Assembly: GCA_023653785.1 (NCBI GenBank)
Contig: JAMKCH010044164.1
Location: forward strand, 1 to 64,000
Length of the DNA stretch: 64,000 nucleotides
Origin: Ophioderma brevispina
Lineage: Eukaryota; Echinodermata; Ophiuroidea; Amphilepidida; Ophiodermatidae
Reading direction: 5' to 3'
Shown here one piece after another: positions 20,913 through 32,291 of the stretch. Position numbers and translations under genes: made by a program. Numbering within the stretch: the first letter of the stretch is position 1; each line of letters starts with the position of its first letter. The notes under the pieces are model-generated. The model was not told the origin of the DNA. It saw only the letters and a program-made list of their open reading frames with translations, and ran no database searches.

Positions 20913-22165
20913 GGGGCTGGGTACTAGGCTTTAGGGTATTAAAATGTCGCGTGGAAATCATGCAAAAGTTACACTACAATATGGTAAGTGTATGAACAGA
21001 TTCTTGACTCTTTAAATGGACGTACGTCGTCATTTTTGAACAAGGTTAGGTTCAAAGAGAAGCCCGTTGGAGCTTATAAAAATCAATTAATCAATTTATT
21101 TAAATGGTATTACAACATCAATTAATATGCAAAGTTCTCTGTGATCTTTCTTCCACCATGCTGGCATCTTGGGAATAGAATAGGCAGTTTGATGACCAAA
21201 ACTGCCGTATTTTGGCTCTTACACGGAGGGTAATCCGGATGTTCACGCTTTGAAATTGAATGCCTTACCGCTATTACAGGAAGGAAGATCACAGGGTTAT
21301 CTCTCGTATAGACATAATATTGTTGAAAGATAAATAATTCCATGCAGAACAATGCAGCGCTTTCAAGAAACCTTTCAATTTTGTGCAGGCAACATTAAAT
21401 ATAGACAAAAACCGCCACTTTTAACACAAAAATGGCCAAAAATGAACAAATAATGTTAATCCGTTAAAATTGCGGGGTAAGGAACTGTTTGTGATTAATT
21501 TGTTGGACAAAAAGTCTCTAAATTGCACCGCTGATGTTTAACTGAGCGTTCAGCTGAATTTGTTTTTCCAAAATGATGTGGTTGCAATTCTTTGAAATTG
21601 TCATAGAGACATAAAATTTTGTTACACTCCCAGGGGGGTTCTTAGTGGAAACGGGCATATGGGGGATGTGCGGGTCATGTGCCCTTTTTGGTAATGATCG
21701 GTACTTTTTCTTGAAAATTGGTGCATAAGAATTAAGGGGATGCTGGGGCAAGTATATTTTTTGCATTGATCAATCAGGTATGCCCAAGAATGCATGCAAA
21801 ACAATTGAATGTGAAAAATAGTGCTGCCAGGAATAGGGCTCAAATACATTTTAACAAGGTAGGTGCATAAGCCAAGAGAAAACTATCAAAACATGCACGA
21901 ACGCCGGGTATACCCAGGGATGACCGGGATTTGCACACGAGGTGTGGTTTGAAATGTTACCAATCCGCGGCATTCCTGGCCTGCAGGGCAACATTTTTAT
22001 GTCAAACCCCGGCCACGTCCCGACCCCTGCTAGGCGGCAAAAGAGTCAAAATGCGAAACCCGATTGTGGGGCATTTTTTGAAGGCTTGGGGCTGCGCTCC
22101 AAAACCTCCACCAAAAGCATGGTTGGGCACTACGTCCTGGCCCCCGAGTAATGTATTTTAACTTG
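20913..22165. other. Non-coding stretch, no gene seen
   Basis: Overlapping short frames around 21,930-22,340 on both strands have no recognisable similarity. The sequence at 21,630-21,900 looks repeat-like but I found no second copy. Confidence 0.35.
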
Positions 22166-22169
22166 TAGT

Positions 22170-22440
22170 ATTGTGTAATGTCACTCTGGAAAGACATGGA
22201 GTCGAGGGTACCTGTACATTTTACAAAATGTAACAGAACTAATTGCCGAAGTCCATTCCCACATACACGGTCCTCCATTATGTTGGTCATTTTGGTGTTG
22301 AGAACCCATGCAAAAGGCCCTGTCTTCATTTTATTTGCCATTTATGTACCATGACATCAAATTGTCATCCTGTCATTCACATTTGCAGGAAATCAATTTC
22401 AATTACCTATCCGTAGAATGCCTCTGAGATGGTAATGACG
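22170..22440 (+). repeat. Dispersed repeat family C, single-unit copy
   Basis: Aligns with 4,480-4,890 ('ctggaaaagacatggag', 'tgttggtcattttggtg', 'aaaaggccctgtctt'). It holds one copy of the 77-bp unit that is tripled at 4,598-4,830, so it represents the unexpanded form. Confidence 0.8.
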
Positions 22441-24320
22441 TAGTCAAGATTCAGACACTGTCTTTGAAATTTTCAGAGGAGCATTAAAAAGCTCACCTAG
22501 GCTCCTGAGGCAGCTGCAGGAGAGCTTTTTAAAAGCTCCCAAATTATGGGCGGCGCCGGCTTTTACAAAGCAGAGAGCTGCATGCAGCATAGCAAGCAGA
22601 CCGGCAACTGAGTTGGGACAAGAAGCGTTAAATGTCATGCATTTTCAATTCAGGAGTAGCTTTGTAGCAATAAGCATTGTAATTACTGAAATAAAGTTAG
22701 TAACAAGTAAGTTACATATTTAAAAACCGTACTCAAGATTTAATTAAATTACCATGTCGTAGAGTTGTATATTCAAGTGTATTCAATTTCCAAAAATTAT
22801 TCACCCAGGCCTTTGAACTAGGAACATGAATGCGGAGTTTTTTTTTTTGCATTTTGAAATCTAGTCTAGACTAGGGTAGGAATTCAAACAGGGCATGCAC
22901 GAACAGTCGAAACATATCAGTAACAAATGTAGAACATAAGTCGGCAACAGTCTAGTCTATTTAGTCAGGAATATCTTAAAACTAATTGGGAGTAAGGTCA
23001 TGTTTTCCCCATTAATAATGGCGGATTCACGAGCTTGAGAACGTATCATCAATGTGGTCATTGTCAAGGTTAGTTCTTACTGTAATCGGGGCGACGCTTG
23101 CCGGCACCTTCATTTCTTTGAACATGTTTCGTGCATAGTTTACAATTCAATGGACCATGAAGGTGGGTACCGTCTATCGTTCTTGCTTATGTCGAAAATA
23201 TTTATCTAAATTCTACTTCCGTGATGTTTGTAAGACCCCTCAACTCTTTCGCCCGAGGCGCTATCGTAGCTATCAAAAAAACTCGGCTCAATCAAAACAA
23301 AAAAAAAAACCCGGTGGAATTAACAGTGCGGAAGGCTTCAAATTTACGACGTTTACTTCATGCATTATTGACACATAGTCAGTGTTCATTTTTCGTAGCA
23401 CCTTCCATGCGGTATTTCCATTGGGGTTCCGATACATTTGTGGAGTTAATACCCACAGATTTGCTCTCGGCACCGATTTACCAGCCGGAACGTTTACACC
23501 CTATTCTGAAAATTGCGGTAACTGGTTAAAGCGTGTCTCGTGTCATTTTATCATTAAAAAATCTTGCAAAAAGGAAGTATTTTGCTGGGTTGCCGGCTCA
23601 AATACGAAGCAGAAAACTCGCAGCCGGCCTTTAACAAGATGCGCCGAAAAATCGCTTCGGACTCAAAGCATTTTAAATGCGCGACTGCGCGCGATCGCGC
23701 GCCTCAAAAGACAATGTCTGAGATTTGGGCCACAATTAGCACCCATGGCGTCATAGACCCCGTACACACTGATTAAAATCTTAATCAGTGTTAACGAAGA
23801 TTAAAAAATGGACAGTATAGTGTGTACGCTCTTCCCTTAATTCAACGAAAGATAAAGTTTGCTTAATCAACGAGCAAATCAGCTTATTTCAATAGGAATG
23901 TTATTTGATTAGAGATTTACTAAGTGTGGTACGCACACTTCGTTGAATTAAGAGGGATGTGTGTTGGTTACATACCAGGCCCATGGCAGAAGAAACATGT
24001 ACCATAGATACGGAAAAGACCCCTTGCTGAGAAATAATGGGCTTTTATGTAAGAGTAAAAAAGGAACTGGTTAATCAGCTGTCAACAAGTCTGGCCAAAA
24101 TGTTGCCAACCAATTATACCACTCACTGCCTGCAGAGCTCATCCATGAGGAAAGGCCCTGAATTTGTTTTACTTTTGCTGGGGCCAAAGAGGTATAGTAT
24201 GTGTCTGTAAACTTGTAACCATGATATAGGCCTACAGTAGGTTCATGCCTTGCCATTTAAACTTTGCGTATAATTTATAACATTCTTTTGGAAGTTGTAC
24301 ATTGATATCTTGTCTACCGA
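22441..24320. other. Non-coding stretch with a CpG-rich patch
   Basis: About 23,560-23,760 is visibly richer in CpG than its surroundings, including an alternating GCGCG run at 23,680-23,702. A hairpin CACTGATTAA/TTAATCAGTG sits at 23,768-23,791, and 'ttaattcaacgaa' near 23,840 is inverted near 23,940. Frames here (up to 124 codons) match nothing I know. Confidence 0.35.
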
Positions 24321-24321
24321 T

Positions 24322-24490
24322 CAAACAATATATATAGTTAAAAAAAGGCAAATAGGAAATTATGCACAAATTATGATGACTATATGAGTTGATAAAATTC
24401 CAATGCCGTTAATAAATCACAATATATTTTCAGATAAAAATAACATTTATTTCACAATGTGTGCCATGGATATTGCAAGACTTGGGTGCC
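24322..24490 (+). repeat. Block X, first copy
   Basis: About 170 bases beginning 'caaacaatatatatag' and ending 'attgcaagacttgggtgcc' recur at 25,722-25,892 with small indels. Confidence 0.85.
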
Positions 24491-24613
24491 TGTCGGGTCC
24501 ACTGATCTCTGTGTAGAAATCAGTGGTCGGGTCAGTTCATTAGCCATTTGCCCCCCCCCCCATGTCATGTAAGGATATAAAACCAATGAATGTCATGTTC
24601 ATCCAGCATATTG

Positions 24614-25407
24614 TTAACACTTAAGTGCCTAAGGGGGGGGGGGTTCCATAGTACCCAAGATTTGTTTTTCGCGATTCTCACTCGTGAAAAATATTTTCGA
24701 ACTCTAATTTTTTGTAATTGTGTAACTTATCGATGCGCTTCTTTCCATAAAACAAAAAAACAATTAAAAATTCGTGCCCGTTAATGAGATAATTAGCTTG
24801 GGTCCCTAGGAAACCCCCCCCCCCCCCTTAGGCACCAACGGGAGTGTGATTGTAAAAATAAACATGAGCACACCCTTTGCCAGAAATATTTTTCTGCTTA
24901 TGTATGTTCATATGCATGAAACAAAATTAATTACATAATCAGAAAAAATAATAACCCTTTATGTGCTGAAAAGAAGCGATTCCATCATCGAACGACTGCG
25001 CGCCATTGCTGTACAAACCTATGGCAATATGCCTGCCCCCCAAAATACCAGAATGTACAAAATGGTAGTATTTGTGTTTATATATGTAAATTGGTCCTTC
25101 TAGAGCAGATATAAACATCAAAATGATTTGCAATGTGTATGCTGTGGAAGCAAGGTCGCAGAAAAATCATACTACTTTTTGAGCAATTTTGACGCATTTC
25201 GAAAACAATGATTTGCCCCTAATTTCCAGACGATAAACCGGAAATCATTATATTGCACCTGTAGCCTTGTCTTATGCCCCCTCAAGGTGGTATGAGTTTC
25301 ATTTGAAAATTCTCATCGGGAAAGTGGTTTCCTTAGGGGGGTTTCCCATGAACCCCCCCCCCTTAGCACCAACGTGAGTGAAAACACCTTAGGCACTTAA
25401 GTGTTAA
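24614..25407. mobile_element. TTAA-flanked element with CACTTAAGTGCC termini
   Basis: Inverted ends CACTTAAGTGCCTAAGG and, on the reverse strand, CACTTAAGTGCCTAAGGTG are bounded by TTAA at 24,614-24,617 and 25,404-25,407. Subterminal G and C runs with 'ttaggcaccaacg' repeat inside. About 790 bp, no transposase frame. The TTAA target suggests a piggyBac- or Kolobok-like mechanism. Confidence 0.75.
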
Positions 25408-25664
25408 TATTATCCCTTTTCGGGCATTAACCTATACAGGCATTTAGACATTTTTCTCATTTTTTTGTTTTGGATTGATTAATGAAAACTTTAGTAAACT
25501 GAGTTTTGACGTTTTAGGCACTCTGTTTTTTAACTTTACTTTATGAATCGAATTAAGAACCAACAAGCCAAAAAATGACCAATCAAGATTATAATGAAAT
25601 AAAAACATTTCCTGAATTAAATGTGTAATTTATATTTCATTTCAAATTATTTTGTGTACCCCAA

Positions 25665-25960
25665 ATTAATTTTGATTATTTTATTAGTTTCCCTATCAGC
25701 TGTTACTAAAATCTTACGATTCAACAATATATATAGTAAAAAAAAAAAGGCAAACTTAGGAAATATGCAAAATATGATGACTATATGAGTTGATAAAATC
25801 CATGCCGTTAATAATCACAATATATTTTCCAGATTAAATAACATTTTTATTTTCCCAATGTGTGCCGTGGATATTGCAAGACTTGTGTGCCAATTTTATT
25901 TATTTTATTAATTTTGATTATTTTATTAGTTTCCCTATCAGCTGTTACTAAAATCTTACA
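25665..25960 (+). repeat. Block X second copy between two copies of a 50-bp repeat (Y)
   Basis: A 50-base segment ('tttccctatcagctgttact' at its centre) occurs at 25,665-25,717 and again at 25,907-25,959. Between the two lies block X, also found at 24,322. So X was copied into this place with a long duplication of the flank. Confidence 0.8.
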
Positions 25961-26750
25961 GTAGTAATTTTGCATTCACATTATCTTTTTGAATACAAAT
26001 TTAAATTTTATTGGCTTTAGGATATTCTTAATATATGTAAAGGTACTGTAGTATATTGTTTGAAAAGAGTATCCTTCACCCATTATATTATTAACTGTAG
26101 AATGAGTTTATCTAATATTAAGTCAAGGCCAGACTCTTTCAAAAAATCCTCACTGTTTCAGACCACATATTATCAGAGACTCTGTGTTGAATAATGGTAG
26201 GCGTACGCAAACTTGCACAGGTTTTTTAAGTTTTAAGATCACAAAGCGCAAACAAATTCTCATGGAAAGAACTGGGTCGTTGAACAGAATTCCCAATAAA
26301 TGCTGCACTGAATTGCACGATACAGCCTTACATGCTCAATTTCCTCTATGCACGGTTTGTCCTTCAAGGAAGTTCCTGCTGTCCATTGGAACATAGTAAG
26401 TACAGGCAATTACCACCCGATGATCGTAAACGAATTAGGCCAATCGTAAAACATAGGTGATTAATATAAGCATAGGATGTCATAAAAAGCCCGCTGTGTT
26501 GTTTACAACTATATTGGATCCAAAAGAGTGATTGATTTCCTTTTCTCCTATGGGAGGCGGTTTTCTGATATGCCGGCGGCCATCTTGGCGGCCATCTTGG
26601 GTGCTGCATGGCTCATGCAGTCTTGAATCATAGGTCTTGAAGAGCTAGAAAAAACATCAAAAACATTGTGTTGGAACGATCTGTCCAGGTCTACCCAGAA
26701 ATCTGGGTTTGTGGTCACTAGACTATAAGGTTTCTTGCCTTGATATGTCA
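25961..26750. other. Non-coding stretch, no feature seen
   Basis: Short frames without recognisable content; 'ggcggccatcttggcggccatcttgg'-type wording near 26,575 is a small local duplication of 'ggcggccatctt'. Confidence 0.35.
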
Positions 26751-26756
26751 CATCGG

Positions 26757-27315
26757 AAAATTGGGGCATATGCAAACACCCACTACTTTTATATTAATCT
26801 GAGAGTTTTTGGAATAGTTTTAAATGTACTTCTTAAACACAAAAAAAAAAACATTCATTTTGACATCAAAATTGTCTCCCTTGGCTATATAGTAAGAAAT
26901 ATGCGGGTTTTGTCAGGAGATTTCGGCCACTTTGGAAAATGGCGGCATACGCAAATTGCCCATATTGATCATATTCATCTGAAAGTTTTGGAAATAGTTT
27001 TTTGTTGGAACTCCTTGACCGAAACATACATTTCAACATTCAAAATTGTCTCCCTATCTATATCGATTTTAAGGACTTTTGTTTGCCTTTTAAAAGTCTG
27101 CCATTTTTGGAAAATGGCGGCCTACGCAAATAGCTATACTATCATATTCATCGGACACTTTTGGGAATCGTTTTTTTTAATATTTAACTCCTTGACCAAA
27201 AACATTACATTTTAACTCAAATTTTCTCCATATGTGCGCTATATAATGATTTTTTACGGAACTTTGCCTTGAAAAAGTCGGCCATTTTGGAAAATAGCGC
27301 CTACGGCAAATTGCC
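26757..27315 (+). repeat. Satellite-like tandem repeat, unit about 178 bp
   Basis: The junction motif 'ggaaaatggcggcctacgcaaattgcc' in its variants begins near 26,757, 26,936, 27,111 and 27,289, giving spacings of 179, 175 and 178 bp. Each unit contains a 'caaaattgtctccct'-like segment. The 168-codon open frame across it (26,709-27,215) reflects the repeat, not a gene. Confidence 0.85.
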
Positions 27316-27880
27316 AACCACTTTTAGTTTTTGTCCATCAACGTGGTTTTCATGACTACATGACCTAATGGTTTATTTTCGCTATATTAACAAATGTATT
27401 ATTCCGGCCCCGGTAATCCCACCCTCACAACTGGTTGATGCTGTCCGGCAACCTAAAGTTCAAAGCGGTGAATCGCTGCATCCACGCACACCCCGTCATT
27501 ATGTAAGAAACCAAATGAGCAATTCGCGAGGACGGACGTTGGTTTGACGGGTGTTCGGAAACGCCGATTGTCGTTCCTAAGACGGATGCTGATAACGCTT
27601 TATAGTAGGGGAAAATTCAACATCTTCACTATGGTCATGACCAAATCGCCGATGTGCGTATTTTATGGTGTGACGGATGTGGTGGTGAACTTTCAATGTA
27701 TTCATCCCTTTAATCAAGTAGAATTCATGAATATTAGCTAAAATAAATTTCCATTTGTTAATTTCGTTTCTTTAATTGAATTTGATTGGTTTGAATTGTA
27801 TTGGGGATGTGTACGGACCCCTCTAAGGCTTCCGCGATTTTTTTTTAAATCCGATTTTCTCAGAACAACATCGTTAGTAA
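27316..27880. other. Non-coding stretch
   Basis: No feature recognised. Confidence 0.35.
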
Positions 27881-27884
27881 AAAA

Positions 27885-28215
27885 TGTCGTAAATTTACGA
27901 ATTTTTCTGTTTCTGGCAGAATTATTTCCAGTCATTTTTAAGGTTAATTTACAGAAATTTCTGTCAATTAACGGAACTTTGACTTAAATTTTACAGAATT
28001 TGTCTCATATATGGAAAAAAAATAGTATTTTAACAGAATTTTTTTCCGTAATGTAAAAAACTTACGGAACCAAAAAACAAAGTCCTCGGAAATTGGCTAA
28101 CCAGAAATTTTGAAATAGTTCCGTAAATTACATTTTTTAGCTATTTTTTATGTGTTTGGTGTGTTATTTTTATTGTTTTCTAAACAGAGTTTTCCGTAAA
28201 TTTACGGAAATCTGT
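27885..28215. repeat. Cluster of TTTACGGAA-type inverted motifs
   Basis: Motifs such as 'ttccgtaaatttacggaa' (28,191-28,208, a perfect palindrome), 'acttacggaac', 'aatttacagaaatttctgt' and 'ttccgtaatgtaa' recur over 330 bases. It looks like a degenerate inverted-repeat element rather than coding DNA. Confidence 0.5.
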
Positions 28216-29135
28216 TTTCCTTATTTAACCGAACGGACTTTTTTAACAGTGAAAAATCGTTTTTGCTTAACAATCCGTCACTATGTCATATGCCCGACGA
28301 ATTATAAAAATACATTACGACGAAGAAGAATTGTTTACCAGGAATAATTATAGCAAGGTAATCAGTTTTTTATGTGTATAATCTCAAGTTTTATATTCAT
28401 TGTATACCGTGTATAGCGGTAATCATAACTTAGATGATAACACGACACGTACCTCATATAGGTAGGGCTGTGGCACTTTTCCCCTGAATACAAGTGAATC
28501 AATATTTTAAAAGTACAACAGGATTGAAAGACAACATTCTCATTGAACTACAGGATTTACAAAGAAGTGTAATTTTACAATACCAACATAATGTTTATCG
28601 GAAATTTAAGATTATATTAAACAAATTATTAAGCGAATTTGTTTAAATGTGACTGGAGTAAACTTCACATAGACTGGCACACCTGTAGAGCATGGCTTCC
28701 ATGTCAATTACGATTTCAGACCTAAATGAAGAAACGCGGAAGATTTTGGTTTGCATAGCTGCCCTTCGTCATGGAGCCTGCCCAATAGACCACCTTTTCC
28801 TTCATACACTACAAAGAGGCTACATAAGGCAACCCTTTTTCTGAAAGTCCCCAAATGGGCTATTGCTTTGCCGATGTAGCATAATATTGATATCTGATGG
28901 ATACCAACGTCAGAAATACCCTTTAAAAAAAACAAAACAATTCGTCGTTTTGCATCACATATGTTCTATCTCAGATATTTTGACATTTTTGAGAAAATTC
29001 GGGTATAATTGTTAAATGACAATTGAATATTCCCATAATTAACCAGAGTTTCAGACTTGGATTATACCGTATTAATGAGATAGTAATTAGCACATTTGAT
29101 CTATGTGCATTTCTTCACATTCATTTGTTCACATA
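28216..29135. other. Non-coding stretch, no feature seen
   Basis: No coding or repeat signal recognised by eye. Confidence 0.35.
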
Positions 29136-30681
29136 CCGTGGTGAGTCAAAATATTGTTCCCCAAATATCTGATTTTTTTTTCTGTCAACTGTGCAAGGTA
29201 GCTCTTTAAAATTGTAATACTTCAAAAGTAAACATTTAATAGCTTTTCACAGGAATTTTGAAAATGGGTATTCAATTTGGTTCACAGGCTCTCATTTCAA
29301 TAAAGGCCCTCAGATTTTGCTTTGTACAGGATTCTATTGATTTGGTTATGCAGCAAAAATTTCAGGTATATAGATAATCTTGTCTGCTTTACAACCTGGG
29401 TTTTAGCCGCAATGGTCCCGAAGCCGGTTGGGCCCGGCATGAACAACTCTTTTTTGTTACTATTGTTACCATTGTTATCAACAGGTCCAGTAGACCGATT
29501 GGTCCAGGCAATTAACCTGATACCGCCCACCGATTGGGGTCCTGGTTGGAACTAAGTGAAAAACGAAAGTGAATTAAAGATAACGATGTGTGCCAATGTT
29601 TTTTTTTAATATTCAGAAGTTAAAAAGTAAGGTATTTCCTGATTTTCCTTTTTAAATCAAAAACAAAAGTCTGAAGTAAAATTAAAATGTTACAAACATT
29701 TTAAAAGAATATCTTGTTTAAAGTAAAACTTGTTAAAATCAAGCGTGACTCTCCTTTTATTAATTAAAATCATTAAAAAACAAAAAAGACCGAAGTACAA
29801 GTAAAATATTGGTGGATAAATGGTAATACATGCCCCAATGAGTATAACACAGGACAGTTATTAAGTTATGATTAATGCAGCAACAAGTGCAATTCTATTT
29901 TGACCGTTTAGAATTCTTCAAAGTTGGAATGAACTCGTTTTTAACTATTAACTAAGGCAAAAAAATATTGAAAAATACACACCAAAACCAGGTTTCTATT
30001 TAAATTATACACCTTAGTTGGCCAAAGGTCATAGGTCAGACTTTTTTGGACCAAGTTTCTTTCATGATAAATATTTAAGAAATAAAGGGTGATGCAGTAT
30101 CCTTTATGGGCGAATAATGAGTCCGAGGTCGGAAAAAAATAAATAATGGACGAGGCGCAGCCGAGTCCATTATTTTATTTTTTCCGGCCGAGGATACATT
30201 ATGAGCCCATAAATAATACTGCAAACCCTTTATTTCTATTCTATTACCGAAAACAGCGTGATATAATGAGAAAATATATTCGCGACCCATTATTGCAAAA
30301 TAATGGGCAGTAAACTGACCAATCAGAATGCTGCATTTTCAATAATGGGCAACAGAGGTAATAGAATATAATTTTGTGCTTCAATATATCTATCGTGAAT
30401 AAATGCAACAAACAAGAAAGTTCTTTGCCTTTCTCGTTTTTCTGGATCCTGGTTTGTGAATTATATTGTTAACATGTATGTTTACTTTACTGGCATTTAG
30501 GGAGCCCTCTAAAAATGAGGCCATAACTTGAAAATGAAATGCATAAATCTCGGGATTTTTGACTTGGTAATTGAGAAGTAAATATTTGTTAATATAAAGT
30601 ATTTAATAATATTCTAAAAAGATTACACATATTTTTAATATTTTTTGTTTCATCGGGGAACAATCATTTTGACTCACACTG
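29136..30681. mobile_element. Tc1/mariner-type element, non-coding
   Basis: Inverted ends CCGTGGTGAGTCAAAATATT (left) and CAGTGTGAGTCAAAATGATT (right, reverse strand) continue to GTTCCCC. TA flanks both sides (29,134-29,135 and 30,682-30,683). The span of 1.55 kb includes a nested 293-bp hairpin MITE. No transposase motif survives in any frame, so it is dead or non-autonomous. Confidence 0.7.
30075..30367. mobile_element. Hairpin MITE, family F copy 1
   Basis: The first half (to about 30,237) is a long imperfect palindrome starting 'aagaaataaagggt' and ending 'accctttatttct' with a central GGCGCAGCC. The second half is bounded by 'attctattacc' and 'ggtaatagaat'. The same two-part structure occurs at 33,617-33,905, so the family is composite. 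Lies within the 29,136-30,681 element. Confidence 0.8.
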
Positions 30682-30683
30682 TA

Positions 30684-31015
30684 CAGCGCTATCTGACATA
30701 GATCACTATGTGATGCACTAAAAATAACGTACACGCGTACTTTAACACGGCGATGAATACGTTACATACCGAGCTGTGTTCTATCTAAGAAATCGAAATC
30801 GATAAGATACATATTTTTTCATCACATACCGATCTATATCAAATCTGCTTCACATACAGCGCTATCTGACATAGATCACTATGTGACGCACTGATACGAC
30901 AATTGCGCCTTTTTTATAATACGGTGATGGATACGTCACATACTGGTCTATCTGTGTTCTATCCCAGACATCGTTTGGAAAAAAAAATCTTCGTCACATA
31001 CTGATCTATACGTTT
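30684..31015 (+). repeat. 173-bp tandem duplication
   Basis: 'cagcgctatctgacatagat' starts at 30,684 and 30,857. Both units continue with similar sequence ('atcactatgtga', 'ggatacgtcacata', 'tgtgttctatc'). A further 'gagatagatcagtatgtgatg' at 31,199 is a related inverted fragment. Confidence 0.8.
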
Positions 31016-31767
31016 ACAGTCATATTAACAGTGTTGGCTTGATAACCAGCATTTATTTTTCACTAAATTAAAAACTCTGAAGTGTTTTCTTGAAGATATT
31101 TCCTTTTGCCTGGTAGTAAATGACGCAATCGGTATGTTTCGAGCGTATTACGAAGGGAAGATTTTCAATTGCTATTTTCTCGAAACACGTATTTTGTGAG
31201 ATAGATCAGTATGTGATGAAGCCGACGAATTGAGCCTTGTGCACAGATTAATAACACAATTTATTACAATGTAATAAATATTACAATAACACAATTTATT
31301 ACAATCCTTACAAACAAGAAATATCCGCTCTGATGTTTATAAAGTTCGGAATTTAAAACCGTCGTGCTTCAACGGCGATATATCCTCACAGCGAAGACTG
31401 AAAAATGACAGCAAGCAGTGTTAAAGTTCCACAATAAAAATCCATGAGAATCTTCTTCAGTAATACACCCTAGATATCATAAATAACTCACACTTTAAGA
31501 ATCATTCCATAAAATGTGATACAAAATGTATTTCATATCTACCCCATACTGTACAGGTCTAACAATTACTCTACAGATCACAATTTAACTTGGCAAAGCG
31601 TCTTTAGCAAAAGTATTATTTATTTCCCGGATTGTTTTTTTTTTTTTTCAAATATCTTAAAATAGGCTATTACAGTACCATCATGCATAAACATAGCCTA
31701 ACATTGTCCAATTAGATATCACACTCATGTCATCATCTGCAAATAGCGTAGCTGCCAAGTATCCAAT
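31016..31767. other. Non-coding stretch with one duplicated block
   Basis: 31,471-31,540 ('tagatatcataaataactca' onward) is repeated at 33,975-34,040. Nothing else recognised. Confidence 0.45.
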
Positions 31768-32110
31768 GTGAAGCACCCTATGTCTGGACAGATACCTGCT
31801 GCCAACCGTCTTAAATCCAGAGAGAGTTTCTTAAGCAAAGTCCAACCTCTTGAAACAGTCTCTAAGGAGGTTAAGAGAGTCGCCTTGTGGAAAGAAAGAC
31901 TTGCCATCAACCAAGTAACATCTATTGGTATTGAACCTGGTGAGCATCTCCCACCTGGAGCTGACTCCTCATGGGCAGAATGGCGATGCCTCAATAGATT
32001 GAGAACCGGAACTGGCCGATCTAAGGTTTCCTTGCAGAAGTGGGGCTATCTGGAAGCAGATCAGGATACTACCTGCCAGACGTTGTACCCATCTCTGGCT
32101 GGATCATATT
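31768..32110 (+). pseudogene. LINE ORF2 C-terminal fragment
   Basis: The translated frame contains RLKSRESFL, then LPPGADSSWAEWRCLNRL followed by RTGTGRSKVSLQKWGY. A proline/acid spacer leading to W-x-x-LNRLRTGxGR and then a KWG motif is a pattern I know from the C-terminal tail of several non-LTR retrotransposon polyproteins, just before the C-x-CG zinc knuckle, which is broken here. The reverse transcriptase itself is absent. The 224-codon frame runs on to 32,442 over unrelated sequence, so its length should not be read as a protein. Confidence 0.55.
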
Positions 32111-32291
32111 TGAGAACCACAGTGTTTGGACACGATAAGAAGAAGAATCATCTGCAAATTCACCTTACATTATCCAATAAAAAAGTTGTTTGTTCCTTTT
32201 CCCTGCCCCAAACCGACGTGCAAGGAGCCCATTTTTTCAGGGTTGGTTGTTACCTTTACAAAAAAAAATTAACAAAGAGGTTCCCTAGGCT

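Noticed and set aside
23382..23756. 124-codon plus-strand frame in CpG-rich patch
   Set aside because: Overlaps other frames of similar length and matches no family I know.
26709..27215. 168-codon plus-strand frame
   Set aside because: Spans a 178-bp tandem repeat; similarity is at DNA level with frame drift between units.
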